From contig CAJVCK010000026.1 of assembly GCA_910595805.1 (NCBI GenBank), positions 1 through 8,827 on the forward strand: a stretch of 8,827 bases of DNA, in the 5' to 3' direction. Shown piece by piece: positions 1 to 5,527 of the stretch (positions are counted from its first letter, which is position 1; the number at the start of each line of letters is the position of its first letter). Origin of the DNA: an uncultured Candidatus Thioglobus sp. Lineage in GTDB: Bacteria; Pseudomonadota; Gammaproteobacteria; PS1; Thioglobaceae. The notes beneath the pieces are model-generated. The model was not told the DNA's origin. It made no database searches and saw only the letters and a program-made list of their open reading frames with translations. The translations under genes were made by a program, and so were the position numbers.

Positions 1-206
1 ATAGACAGCTCATTAAAGTCTTGAACTGCTAGTTGTAACATTTTAAGGCGCTGCTCATTAGAAAAGTTAAGTTTATTTTTGTGCACAGGTGCTGCGCAAG
101 GCATTAAAAATAAATCTGATAGATCCAGTTCTTTTTTAAGATTTAGTGCATTTTTTAAATGACCGAAATGTACAGGATCAAAAGACCCACCAAAAAAACC
201 AATCAT
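1..206 (-). CDS. nadD: Nicotinate-nucleotide adenylyltransferase, N-terminal part (cut by window edge)
   Basis: NadD transfers AMP from ATP to nicotinate mononucleotide, giving deamido-NAD in cytoplasmic NAD synthesis. About 68 codons are visible. The protein opens MIGFFGGSFDPVHFGHL, the nucleotidyltransferase signature: the GGSFDP loop followed by an HxxH pair (H13 and H16 here) that binds ATP phosphates in this family. A later stretch with PCAAPVHKN fits the substrate-binding region of NadD. The ATG (204-206) overlaps the TGA of the upstream hydrolase as ATGA, so translation is probably coupled and the two genes share a transcript. No separate ribosome binding site or promoter is obvious. 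The C-terminal two thirds lie beyond base 1, so completeness cannot be judged. Identification is firm because the signature and its position at the extreme N-terminus match the family. Confidence 0.93.
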   Translation of the reverse strand, partial: MIGFFGGSFDPVHFGHLKNALNLKKELDLSDLFLMPCAAPVHKNKLNFSNEQRLKMLQLAVQDFNELS

Positions 207-925
207 AGCAAAGCATCAAGCTCTTGTTGGCTTACTGGTTGCATCGGGTAAGTGCGAGAGCCATCGTGAATTTGATTGCGATAGCGCACAAAGTCGTCTT
301 TATTATCAATCATTAAAAACGGATTGCCTAGTTTTTGCTCTGCCATGGTGGTGGTGATTTCTGAACCATAATCATGCCCGCAATGTAGTAGCACTTCATC
401 TGGCACTTGCTTGAGTTTTTGTAGTGAATGGAAAAATACACCGGCATCAGCACCTGGCATCGCACAGTGTCCTGCACCGTAAACAAACAAACTATCACCT
501 GCAATTAGGTGTCCATCTAGTAAGTAGCAAATACCGCCAGCTGTGTGCCCCGGCGTATTGATGATAGTAGCCTTTGTATTGCCTAAAGTGACTGTGTCAT
601 TGTCATCAACCGTTGTCACTGCGTGTCTAAGGCGTAAGTAGCGAGTTTCGTTGACACCAACAGTGATTTTAGCGCCGGTCTTTTCAGCCATTTCATCCAC
701 AGCGTTAATATGATCCCCATGCCAGTGAGTAAGCCAAATGTCAGTCAGCGTATAACCCTTGTCGGCAATTCTTTGAATGAATAAATCAGCCTCCCAAGCA
801 GGATCAATAATCGCGCAGGTTTTAGACGCATGGTCAAAAATAAAATGAATTGAATTCTCGTAAGTACCCATATGATAGAGAATCTCTAACGTGTAAGTTT
901 CTTCAATAAAGGTTTTTTCTAGCAT
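203..925 (-). CDS. Metallo-beta-lactamase-fold hydrolase (glyoxalase II / persulfide dioxygenase-like)
   Basis: This is a 240-residue cytoplasmic MBL-fold protein with a full metal-binding set: THWHGDH (H67, H69, D71, H72), PGHT (H127), AGDSLF (D144) and CGHD (H184). The arrangement is that of the glyoxalase II group, which includes hydroxyacylglutathione hydrolases and ETHE1-type persulfide dioxygenases. Sequence alone does not decide between them. No rhodanese or other domain is fused. The ATG at 923-925 is preceded by AAGGA at a suitable distance, which supports this start. The stop overlaps the nadD start by four bases, so the gene is first in a unit with nadD. If the organism is a sulfur oxidiser, a persulfide role would fit, but that is inference. 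The fold assignment is secure and the substrate is unknown. Confidence 0.85.
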   Translation of the reverse strand: MLEKTFIEETYTLEILYHMGTYENSIHFIFDHASKTCAIIDPAWEADLFIQRIADKGYTLTDIWLTHWHGDHINAVDEMAEKTGAKITVGVNETRYLRLRHAVTTVDDNDTVTLGNTKATIINTPGHTAGGICYLLDGHLIAGDSLFVYGAGHCAMPGADAGVFFHSLQKLKQVPDEVLLHCGHDYGSEITTTMAEQKLGNPFLMIDNKDDFVRYRNQIHDGSRTYPMQPVSQQELDALL

Positions 926-969
926 GAGATATTTCCTTGATGATATACAAACATTTTACCAAACTGCAC

Positions 970-997
970 TTGACTATTCTGGCTTAGAGACTATAAT
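970..997 (+). promoter_or_regulatory. Predicted sigma70 promoter of the tRNA-Ala/tRNA-Glu unit
   Basis: TTGACT (970-975), a 16-base spacer and a perfect TATAAT (992-997) stand 29 bases before the first tRNA base. It is one of the two best promoter matches in the window, as expected for a stable-RNA unit. A start near 1004 would leave a 5' leader of about 23 bases for RNase P to remove. Confidence 0.7.
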
Positions 998-1017
998 TTA
1001 ATTCTTTTGCTTGGCAA
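990..1017 (-). promoter_or_regulatory. Predicted sigma70 promoter of the MBL hydrolase-nadD unit
   Basis: Reading the minus strand, TTGCCA (complement of 1012-1017) and TATAGT (complement of 990-995) are separated by 16 bases. They lie about 65 bases upstream of the hydrolase ATG. The -10 overlaps the -10 of the oppositely directed tRNA promoter. Confidence 0.5.
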
Positions 1018-1026
1018 CCAGTGTTT

Positions 1027-1102
1027 GGGGCTATAGCTCAGCTGGGAGAGCACGTCGCTGGCAGCGACGGGGTCAGCGGTTCGATCCCGCTTAGCTCCAC
1101 CA
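1027..1102 (+). tRNA. tRNA-Ala(GGC)
   Basis: A complete 76-base cloverleaf with encoded CCA. The acceptor stem GGGGCTA/TAGCTCC carries the G3:U70 pair that marks alanine tRNAs for AlaRS. The D stem is GCTC/GAGC. The anticodon stem CGTCG/CGACG encloses the anticodon GGC at 1060-1062. The T arm has TTCGATC. It is the first gene of a two-tRNA unit, 17 bases before tRNA-Glu, under the TTGACT/TATAAT promoter at 970-997. Confidence 0.96.
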
Positions 1103-1119
1103 TAGCAAAGAAAGTTTAT

Positions 1120-1194
1120 GTCGCCTTCGTCTATCGGTTAGGACCCTAGGTTTTCATCCTAGTAAGAGGAGTTCGATTCTCCTAGGCGATGCCA
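1120..1194 (+). tRNA. tRNA-Glu(TTC), copy 1, with a G1-U72 end pair
   Basis: A complete 75-base cloverleaf with encoded CCA and discriminator G. The anticodon stem CTAGG/CCTAG holds the loop TTTTCAT with anticodon TTC at 1153-1155. The T stem AGGAG/CTCCT is perfect. The acceptor stem GTCGCCT/AGGCGAT pairs throughout, but its first pair is G-U instead of the usual G-C. It differs at many positions from the second tRNA-Glu gene downstream. It is cotranscribed with tRNA-Ala and followed ten bases later by an intrinsic terminator. Confidence 0.95.
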
Positions 1195-1203
1195 TATTCT
1201 AAA

Positions 1204-1236
1204 AATAGCTTAGTGTTAAAACTAAGCTATTTTTTT
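1204..1236 (+). terminator. Intrinsic terminator of the tRNA-Ala/tRNA-Glu unit
   Basis: AATAGCTTAGT (1204-1214) and ACTAAGCTATT (1221-1231) form a perfect 11-base stem with a six-base loop. It ends in a run of seven T (1230-1236). The stem starts ten bases after the CCA of tRNA-Glu copy 1. A run of A before the stem could allow some termination in the reverse direction. Confidence 0.85.
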
Positions 1237-1263
1237 GTCCTTTAAACCTGATTTCTCTATTAA
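1235..1263 (+). promoter_or_regulatory. Possible promoter of the second tRNA-Glu gene
   Basis: TTGTCC (1235-1240) and TATTAA (1258-1263) are 17 bases apart and end 11 bases before the tRNA. A start near 1270 would give almost no leader. The -35 overlaps the T run of the preceding terminator. The match is moderate. The argument for a promoter is that the terminator upstream should isolate this tRNA gene. Confidence 0.4.
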
Positions 1264-1274
1264 AATATCTGATT

Positions 1275-1351
1275 GTCCCGTTCGTCTAGCTGGCCCAGGA
1301 CTCCAGGATTTCATCCTGGCAACAGGAGTTCGAATCTCTTACGGGACGCCA
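1275..1351 (+). tRNA. tRNA-Glu(TTC), copy 2
   Basis: A complete 77-base cloverleaf with encoded CCA and discriminator G. The acceptor stem GTCCCGT/ACGGGAC has the usual G1-C72. The anticodon stem CCAGG/CCTGG encloses ATTTCAT with anticodon TTC at 1310-1312. The T stem AGGAG/CTCTT includes one G-U pair. The D loop is two bases longer than in copy 1 and resembles that of E. coli tRNA-Glu. The gene follows the terminator of the first tRNA unit and precedes a long palindrome. Confidence 0.95.
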
Positions 1352-1364
1352 AAATTACTTTTCT

Positions 1365-1482
1365 ATGCTTCATCTTTTTCACCCTTACTGCGTGAAATAT
1401 TCAAAATACTCATTTACGTAGATTAACTACGCGTATTCTTATTTTGAATATTTGCCTTGTAAGAATAAAAAAATACTCGCAT
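1365..1482. repeat. Long concentric palindrome, element 1 (118 bp)
   Basis: Nested inverted repeats share one axis near base 1424. The centre is CGTAG-ATTAA-CTACG (1417-1431). A perfect 14-base arm pair follows, AAATATTCAAAATA (1395-1408) with TATTTTGAATATTT (1440-1453). Outside these are CTTAC/GTAAG (1384-1388 and 1459-1463) and ATGC/GCAT (1365-1368 and 1479-1482). No T run follows, so it is not a standard terminator. Two asymmetric boxes, GTGAAATA (1392-1399) and ATTTGCCT (1450-1457), recur at the same offsets in the element at 5343-5468. It lies 14 bases after tRNA-Glu copy 2. Its function is not known to me. Confidence 0.8.
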
Positions 1483-1513
1483 ATAAAATCAATTTAACCG
1501 CCCCAAACAAAAA

Positions 1514-1544
1514 TACTTTGTAAAAATTTAAAAATTACAAAGTA
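1514..1544. promoter_or_regulatory. Inverted repeat immediately before rluD
   Basis: TACTTTGTAA (1514-1523) and TTACAAAGTA (1535-1544) form a perfect 10-base inverted repeat around an AT-only 11-base spacer. It ends two bases before the first rluD ATG. It could be an operator or an mRNA hairpin. No Shine-Dalgarno sequence is seen between it and either possible start codon. Confidence 0.5.
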
Positions 1545-1546
1545 AA

Positions 1547-2506
1547 ATGATCCAAATGACCGAACTCAACATTATTATCCCCGACAGACTCATTGGTCAG
1601 CGCATTGACAGTGCAATGGCACAACTATTGCCAGATTATTCTCGCTCTAAAATTACCAATTGGGTGCGCTCTGGCGGTGCGCTGATTAATGGAAAATCAT
1701 TCAAACCTAAAGAAAAAGTATTAGGTGGTGAGATTGTAGCGCTTAGTATCCAGGCCGAAAAAACTAACGAATGGAAAGCCGAGGATATTGCAATCGATGT
1801 GGTGTTTGAAGATGATGATATTATTGTTATTAACAAGCCGGTTGGCTTGGTAACACACCCAGGTGCAGGTAATTGGACTGGTACTTTGGCCAATGCACTA
1901 CTGCATTACGACTCGTCTTTGGCCACGTTAGACAGGGCCGGCATTGTTCATCGACTTGATAAAAACACCTCAGGTTTAATGGTGGTAGCGCGAAGTGAGT
2001 TGGCGCAAAAAAACCTTGTCGAGCAGCTGCAAACTCACGCGGTATCTCGTGAATATTCTGCCATTGTATATGGTCATATGATTTCTGGTGGCACAGTGGA
2101 TGCGCCGATTGGTCGCGATTCAAAAGATCGTATTAGGCAAGCAGTGGTTGAAGAGGGCGAAGGTAAAGACGCAGTAACGCATTACCGTGTGATAGATCGC
2201 TTTGGTCATCACACGCATGTGAAATGTATATTAGAGACTGGTCGTACCCATCAAATCCGCGTACATATGTCTTATATTGATCATCCACTGGTGGCAGACA
2301 CTATGTATGGTGGTAAGATTCGCTTTCCTAAAAAAGCAGATGATGCGCTTAAAGAGGCGTTAAAGGGTTTTAATCGTCAAGCACTACATGCGAAAAAACT
2401 CACTTTAACGCATCCAATTTCTGGTGAGACAATGTCTTGGAAAGCGCCACTACCACAAGACCTGCAAGATTTACTTAAGGTGTTAGAAGCGTTTGATCCA
2501 GTCTAG
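1547..2506 (+). CDS. rluD: 23S rRNA pseudouridine synthase RluD
   Basis: RluD makes the pseudouridines of 23S rRNA helix 69 (1911, 1915 and 1917 in E. coli) during large-subunit maturation. The 319 residues match the family. An N-terminal S4-like RNA-binding domain (about 15-75) contains PDYSRSKI. The catalytic domain has INKPVGLVTHPG (95-106), the HRLD motif with catalytic D138 followed by KNTSGLMVVAR, and GRTHQIRVH (232-240). Two starts are possible, ATG 1547 and ATG 1556 (MTELN). Neither has a Shine-Dalgarno sequence, and family alignment does not decide between them. The last 14 bases overlap pgeF, so the two are one operon, as in E. coli. The inverted repeat at 1514-1544 may control expression. 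A paralogous RluA/RluC is unlikely because of the S4 domain and the pgeF neighbour. Confidence 0.92.
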   Translation: MIQMTELNIIIPDRLIGQRIDSAMAQLLPDYSRSKITNWVRSGGALINGKSFKPKEKVLGGEIVALSIQAEKTNEWKAEDIAIDVVFEDDDIIVINKPVGLVTHPGAGNWTGTLANALLHYDSSLATLDRAGIVHRLDKNTSGLMVVARSELAQKNLVEQLQTHAVSREYSAIVYGHMISGGTVDAPIGRDSKDRIRQAVVEEGEGKDAVTHYRVIDRFGHHTHVKCILETGRTHQIRVHMSYIDHPLVADTMYGGKIRFPKKADDALKEALKGFNRQALHAKKLTLTHPISGETMSWKAPLPQDLQDLLKVLEAFDPV

Positions 2507-3215
2507 TTTTCCTAAAAATATCCACTTGGTTTCCACTACTCGATTTTTTAACTCGAATAATCGCTCGTGTTTAATCGAAAATGGTTACGATAATTTTAAT
2601 CTTGCCCTGCATGTGGGTGACAATGCTATCAAGGTTAAGAGTAATAGAGCATTATTAATCAGCAAGTACCATCTACCCTCAGAGCCAAAATACCTAGAAC
2701 AAATCCATTCTAATATTTGCTTGCAAGCCTCAAGTGATGACTGTGTGGGTGATGCAGTCGTCACGCAAGAAAAAGGCGCGGTCTGTGCGGTGATGACGGC
2801 TGATTGCTTGCCTATCTTTGCTTGTAATAGTTCTGGTACACAGATAGGTGTGGCACATGCCGGCTGGAAGGGGATTGTGAATGGGGTGATTGAATCTTTT
2901 GTCGGGCAGTTTGAATCAAGTGATTTGTTGGTGCATTTTGGACCTGCAATCTCACAAGCTAATTTTGAAGTAGGTGATGATGTTTTTCAGCAATTTACTA
3001 CCAAAGACCCAAAGCTAGATCAAGCATTTGTAGCTAAAGGCGATAAATATCAGCTCGATATTTATCAAGCGGCCAGGATTATTTTGAATGGCTTGGGGGT
3101 TCAATCAATCAGCGGTGGTGATGAATGTACCTATGCACAAAAAGACAAATACTTTTCCTATCGTCGTGATGGTAATCATTCAGGGCGCATGGCGCACCTT
3201 ATTTGGATTGAGTGA
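2493..3215 (+). CDS. pgeF: Peptidoglycan editing factor PgeF (YfiH, DUF152/laccase-like)
   Basis: PgeF in E. coli is a cytoplasmic enzyme that clears wrongly built UDP-MurNAc-L-Ser so that it does not enter peptidoglycan. Older annotation calls the family multicopper polyphenol oxidase. The 240 residues carry the family metal ligands: LEQIH (H72), MTADCLP (C105) and HAGWKG (H122). They also carry FGPAIS (149-154), GGDECTY (208-214) and FSYRRDG (221-227). The reading frame is closed by a TAG at 2484-2486 and has no early ATG, so TTG at 2493 inside the rluD end is the best start. AGAAG and AAGG nearby are weak ribosome sites, and coupling to rluD translation is likely. The TGA is directly followed, with no spacer, by the stop of the convergent DUF2798 gene. 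Confidence 0.9.
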   Translation: MIQSSFPKNIHLVSTTRFFNSNNRSCLIENGYDNFNLALHVGDNAIKVKSNRALLISKYHLPSEPKYLEQIHSNICLQASSDDCVGDAVVTQEKGAVCAVMTADCLPIFACNSSGTQIGVAHAGWKGIVNGVIESFVGQFESSDLLVHFGPAISQANFEVGDDVFQQFTTKDPKLDQAFVAKGDKYQLDIYQAARIILNGLGVQSISGGDECTYAQKDKYFSYRRDGNHSGRMAHLIWIE

Positions 3216-3437
3216 TTATTTACTTAGTGACTTTATGATCGCTTTCTTAAATATTGGGCCAAATACATACAGTAGTGGCAGGCCGACAATCCAAGCAATA
3301 ACGAAACTAGATAACCATTTTTCAATGATTTGATCCGTCCAACCGCCGAGGTTAAGGTATGTCACCACAAACGACATGATGCTAATCATAAACAGTGACA
3401 TAACGATGCTAAAAATTAAATGCACTTTCTTTTCCAT
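3216..3437 (-). CDS. DUF2798 family small inner-membrane protein
   Basis: A 73-residue protein with two predicted membrane helices (about 6-28 and 42-62) and a basic C-terminus (FKKAIIKSLSK). This pattern and the sequence resemble the DUF2798 family, whose function is unknown. The ATG at 3435-3437 sits seven bases after AGGAG, an ideal spacing. The GTG just upstream is only four bases from AGGAG, so I prefer the ATG. It is the last gene of the mutM operon. Only two bases separate its ATG from the TAG of the S24-like gene. It meets pgeF stop to stop with no base between and no visible terminator. Family assignment is from memory of the helix pattern and is moderate. Confidence 0.72.
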   Translation of the reverse strand: MEKKVHLIFSIVMSLFMISIMSFVVTYLNLGGWTDQIIEKWLSSFVIAWIVGLPLLYVFGPIFKKAIIKSLSK

Positions 3438-3439
3438 CA

Positions 3440-3850
3440 CTATTCTCCTTTATTTTTAGGCTTGCCACTAAGGGTGAAGTCTAAAACTTTAGTCTCTTTA
3501 TTAAGGTGATAATAATGCAGTGGTGTTTGTTTGCGTTGTTTTTGCTGAATCACACAACCCACAACTTCAAACTCACCTGCTAGCTCAATTTCATCATGCT
3601 GGGTATTTAAAGGCACTAGAAATTTTTTATTACCCCGTTCTAGGTATTGACGAAAATACATGTCGTTGTCATAGCGCACGATTGCATAAGCGCGATTGTG
3701 GATCTGCATACCCGGATCAATGATGACAATACAGTTCTCACTAAACTCAGGCTCCATGTAGTTACCAAGGTTTTGCAGGGCAAACGGCTCAGAGTTAGTT
3801 GAGCAGCTAGATTCGAATATTTCTTTTGGTGTGTCGTTTATGTCTGGCAT
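3440..3850 (-). CDS. S24/UmuD-like protein lacking the catalytic Ser and Lys
   Basis: A 136-residue protein, close to UmuD in length and without the N-terminal DNA-binding domain of LexA. Residues about 21-105 look like the S24 fold: EPFALQNLGN, then MEPEF, IVIIDPG, a YAIVRY strand, FRQYL and FLVPLN. In active members the segment reads G-(D/N)-S-M with Ser as nucleophile. Here residue 31 is Tyr (codon TAC, complement of 3758-3760). The strand that normally gives the catalytic Lys has Arg67 (FRQ). Self-cleavage is therefore unlikely, and a structural or binding role is more plausible. The ATG lies 13 bases inside the mutM end with no good ribosome site, so translation is probably coupled to mutM. 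Assignment rests on motif resemblance only. Confidence 0.7.
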   Translation of the reverse strand: MPDINDTPKEIFESSCSTNSEPFALQNLGNYMEPEFSENCIVIIDPGMQIHNRAYAIVRYDNDMYFRQYLERGNKKFLVPLNTQHDEIELAGEFEVVGCVIQQKQRKQTPLHYYHLNKETKVLDFTLSGKPKNKGE

Positions 3851-4674
3851 TTTTTACAATAGAATGTGGATCGTTGATTTTGTTGAATACGCGTTATTTT
3901 ACACCCCTCAAGGGGGTGCTGTACAGAGCCATTGCATGCGCCACACTGCTCACCTTCACGACCATATACGTTTAAAGTTTGTGCAAAATACCCAGGGCTT
4001 CCATCCACCTGTGAGAAGTCTTTCAGTGTCGTGCCACCGGCTTTAATTGCTTGGGTAAGAATAGACTTTATGCACTGTGTTAGTAATTGGTAGCGCTTTT
4101 TAGAAACGCTACCGGCTTTTCGTTCAGGGTCAATACCGGCTTGATGCAAGCTCTCACACGCATAAATATTACCCACACCAACTACCACTTTGCTGTCCAT
4201 AATAAAAGCTTTGATATTTTGTTGTTTATTACGTGAGCTTATATATAGGTATGACTCATCAAATAAATCTTCCAAAGGCTCCACACCTAAATTATCCAAC
4301 AAGGCATGAGTGCCATCGTCTGAAAACAGTACCGCGCCAAAGCGCCGCGGGTCATTCAGGCGCATCACTGTATCATTAGTAAAGCTCAGCTCAAAATGAT
4401 CATGCTTTTTAAGTGGTGTATCACTACCCACCACTTTAATCGAACCACTCATACCCAGATGAATAATTAAAGTACCTACATTAAATTCTATTAACAAGTA
4501 TTTGCCACGCCGATTGATCGCATGAATGGGTTGGTTGGCCAGTGTGGTAGGCAAGTGTTTGGGGATATCCCAACGCAAGTTATCTCTATAAAGCACAGCA
4601 CACTCAACCACTTGATTAACAATCAGTGGCTCAAGCCCACGCTTGGTAGTTTCAACTTCAGGTAATTCAGGCAT
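3838..4674 (-). CDS. mutM: Formamidopyrimidine-DNA glycosylase (Fpg/MutM)
   Basis: MutM removes 8-oxoguanine and formamidopyrimidines and nicks the abasic site (base excision repair). The 278 residues start MPELPEVET, giving the catalytic Pro2 (exposed after Met removal) and Glu3. NRRGKYL contains Lys58. GVGNIYACE (166-174) is the helix-two-turn-helix signature. The C-terminal zinc finger has C244-x2-C247 and C273-x2-C276, but 25 residues separate the pairs against about 16 in E. coli. This explains most of the extra length over the 269-residue E. coli protein. The added loop contains H253 and C258. The ATG is fixed by the obligate N-terminus. No Shine-Dalgarno sequence is evident. It heads the operon with the S24-like and DUF2798 genes. 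A promoter on the 4675-4764 side is probable but was not clearly resolved. Confidence 0.95.
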   Translation of the reverse strand: MPELPEVETTKRGLEPLIVNQVVECAVLYRDNLRWDIPKHLPTTLANQPIHAINRRGKYLLIEFNVGTLIIHLGMSGSIKVVGSDTPLKKHDHFELSFTNDTVMRLNDPRRFGAVLFSDDGTHALLDNLGVEPLEDLFDESYLYISSRNKQQNIKAFIMDSKVVVGVGNIYACESLHQAGIDPERKAGSVSKKRYQLLTQCIKSILTQAIKAGGTTLKDFSQVDGSPGYFAQTLNVYGREGEQCGACNGSVQHPLEGCKITRIQQNQRSTFYCKKCQT

Positions 4675-4725
4675 ACATATAAGTAGTTATTTTTTTAAAA
4701 AATGACACACATAAAACAATACCTT

Positions 4726-4733
4726 ATTATAAT
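4726..4733. promoter_or_regulatory. Overlapping -10 elements for the PuuD-like gene (+) and possibly mutM (-)
   Basis: TATAAT occurs on the plus strand at 4728-4733 and on the minus strand as the complement of 4726-4731. The plus-strand copy would serve the gene starting at 4765, with weak -35 candidates near 4702-4708 and a long spacer of about 20. For mutM a -35 such as CGTTGT (complement of 4748-4753) is equally weak. The plus-strand assignment is the better of the two. Confidence 0.4.
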
Positions 4734-4764
4734 CATCAACTAATATAACAACGGAGAGAGAAAC

Positions 4765-5346
4765 ATGGGTTTCATTAATTCAGTAAAAGGTAAGATTTTA
4801 ATTGGCTTTATTTTAGCCATTATCGTCTATGTAAGTTTTAGAGGCAATGCAGTAGAAGCAGCAGGCTTAAATCATTATGGCGCCACAGTATGGCTACACG
4901 TATTAGCCGGTATCGTATGGATTGGTTTACTTTACTACTTTAACTTTGTGCAGGTACCAGGCATGGGTCAAGCGCTAGCAGATAAAGACGGCCCAGGCCC
5001 AGCAGCAATCGGTAAGTACATTGCACCACGCGCATTACTATGGTTCCGTATGGCAGCAGCAACTACTTTACTTCTAGGTTTAGTGTTACTTGGTACTACA
5101 GGCTCTATTGGTAGTGCTTATATGATGGCGCCAGGTTTCCAAGTGATCGGTTTAGGTGCATGGATGGGTACTATTATGGCATTTAACGTATGGTTTATCA
5201 TTTGGCCAAACCAGCAAAAGATTTTAGGTATGAAAACAGCAACGGCAGAAGAGATTGCCTCAGCGAAGAAAAATGCGGCGTTGGCTTCAAGTATCAATGT
5301 GATACTGTCAGTGCCAATGTTACTAACTATGATTGCATGGCATTAA
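4765..5346 (+). CDS. Five-helix membrane protein resembling the urate hydroxylase PuuD membrane domain, without cytochrome c
   Basis: A 193-residue integral membrane protein. Hydrophobic segments lie at about 11-25, 40-62, 90-112, 120-147 and 171-191. The stretch WLHVLAGIVWIGLLYYFNFV and the later NVWFIIWPNQQKI resemble the membrane domain of PuuD-type urate hydroxylases (Urate_ox_N). Those have more helices and a C-terminal cytochrome c with CxxCH. No CxxCH is present here, so electron transfer to urate chemistry cannot be assumed. His37, His45 and several Trp could be ligand positions. The start is clear: ATG 4765 lies eight bases after GGAG. The gene stands alone, between its predicted promoter and a long palindrome plus intrinsic terminator (5528-5563). 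Substrate and role are unknown, and the family link is from recall. Confidence 0.65.
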   Translation: MGFINSVKGKILIGFILAIIVYVSFRGNAVEAAGLNHYGATVWLHVLAGIVWIGLLYYFNFVQVPGMGQALADKDGPGPAAIGKYIAPRALLWFRMAAATTLLLGLVLLGTTGSIGSAYMMAPGFQVIGLGAWMGTIMAFNVWFIIWPNQQKILGMKTATAEEIASAKKNAALASSINVILSVPMLLTMIAWH

Positions 5347-5468
5347 AAACGTTTCTTTTATCCAGCTGCATTGTTAAATAACTTTCTTGGCTAGTTGTGT
5401 ACTTTATGTACACGCCGGCGCAAAGAAAACCATTTGCCTCACAGCTGGATAAAATAATTCGTTTTTAA
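5343..5468. repeat. Long concentric palindrome, element 2 (126 bp), overlapping a stop codon
   Basis: Nested inverted repeats share an axis near base 5405. The centre is GTGTAC-TTTAT-GTACAC (5397-5413). TTTCTT.GC (5383-5391) pairs with GC.AAGAAA (5420-5428). A perfect 13-base pair lies further out, TTTTATCCAGCTG (5356-5368) with CAGCTGGATAAAA (5442-5454). Outermost are TTAAAAACG (5343-5351) and CGTTTTTAA (5460-5468). The left end includes the TAA of the PuuD-like gene. The boxes GTTAAATA (5373-5380) and ATTTGCCT (5432-5439) match those of the element at 1365-1482 at the same distance from the axis. No T run follows, and the terminator lies 60 bases on. Confidence 0.82.
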
Positions 5469-5527
5469 GATATGTACAGTTATGTATAGTATTGTATTTA
5501 TCTAATAATTAAAACTATTGGTAATAT

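Noticed and set aside
1027..1351. tRNA cluster as an integration site of a mobile element
   Set aside because: No integrase, no partial tRNA duplicate and no flanking direct repeats are seen. The two tRNA-Glu genes are both complete and differ throughout.
1235..1426. A 63-codon plus-strand open frame
   Set aside because: It runs through the whole second tRNA-Glu gene and into the palindrome, with no ribosome site or recognisable protein features.
1365..1482. Reading the first palindrome as the terminator of tRNA-Glu copy 2
   Set aside because: There is no T run after the stem and the size far exceeds a terminator hairpin. It may still influence the 3' end.
5471..5490. Tandem TATGTACAGT/TATGTATAGT
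   Set aside because: Only two imperfect 10-base copies in AT-rich DNA between the palindrome and the terminator, with no partner signal.
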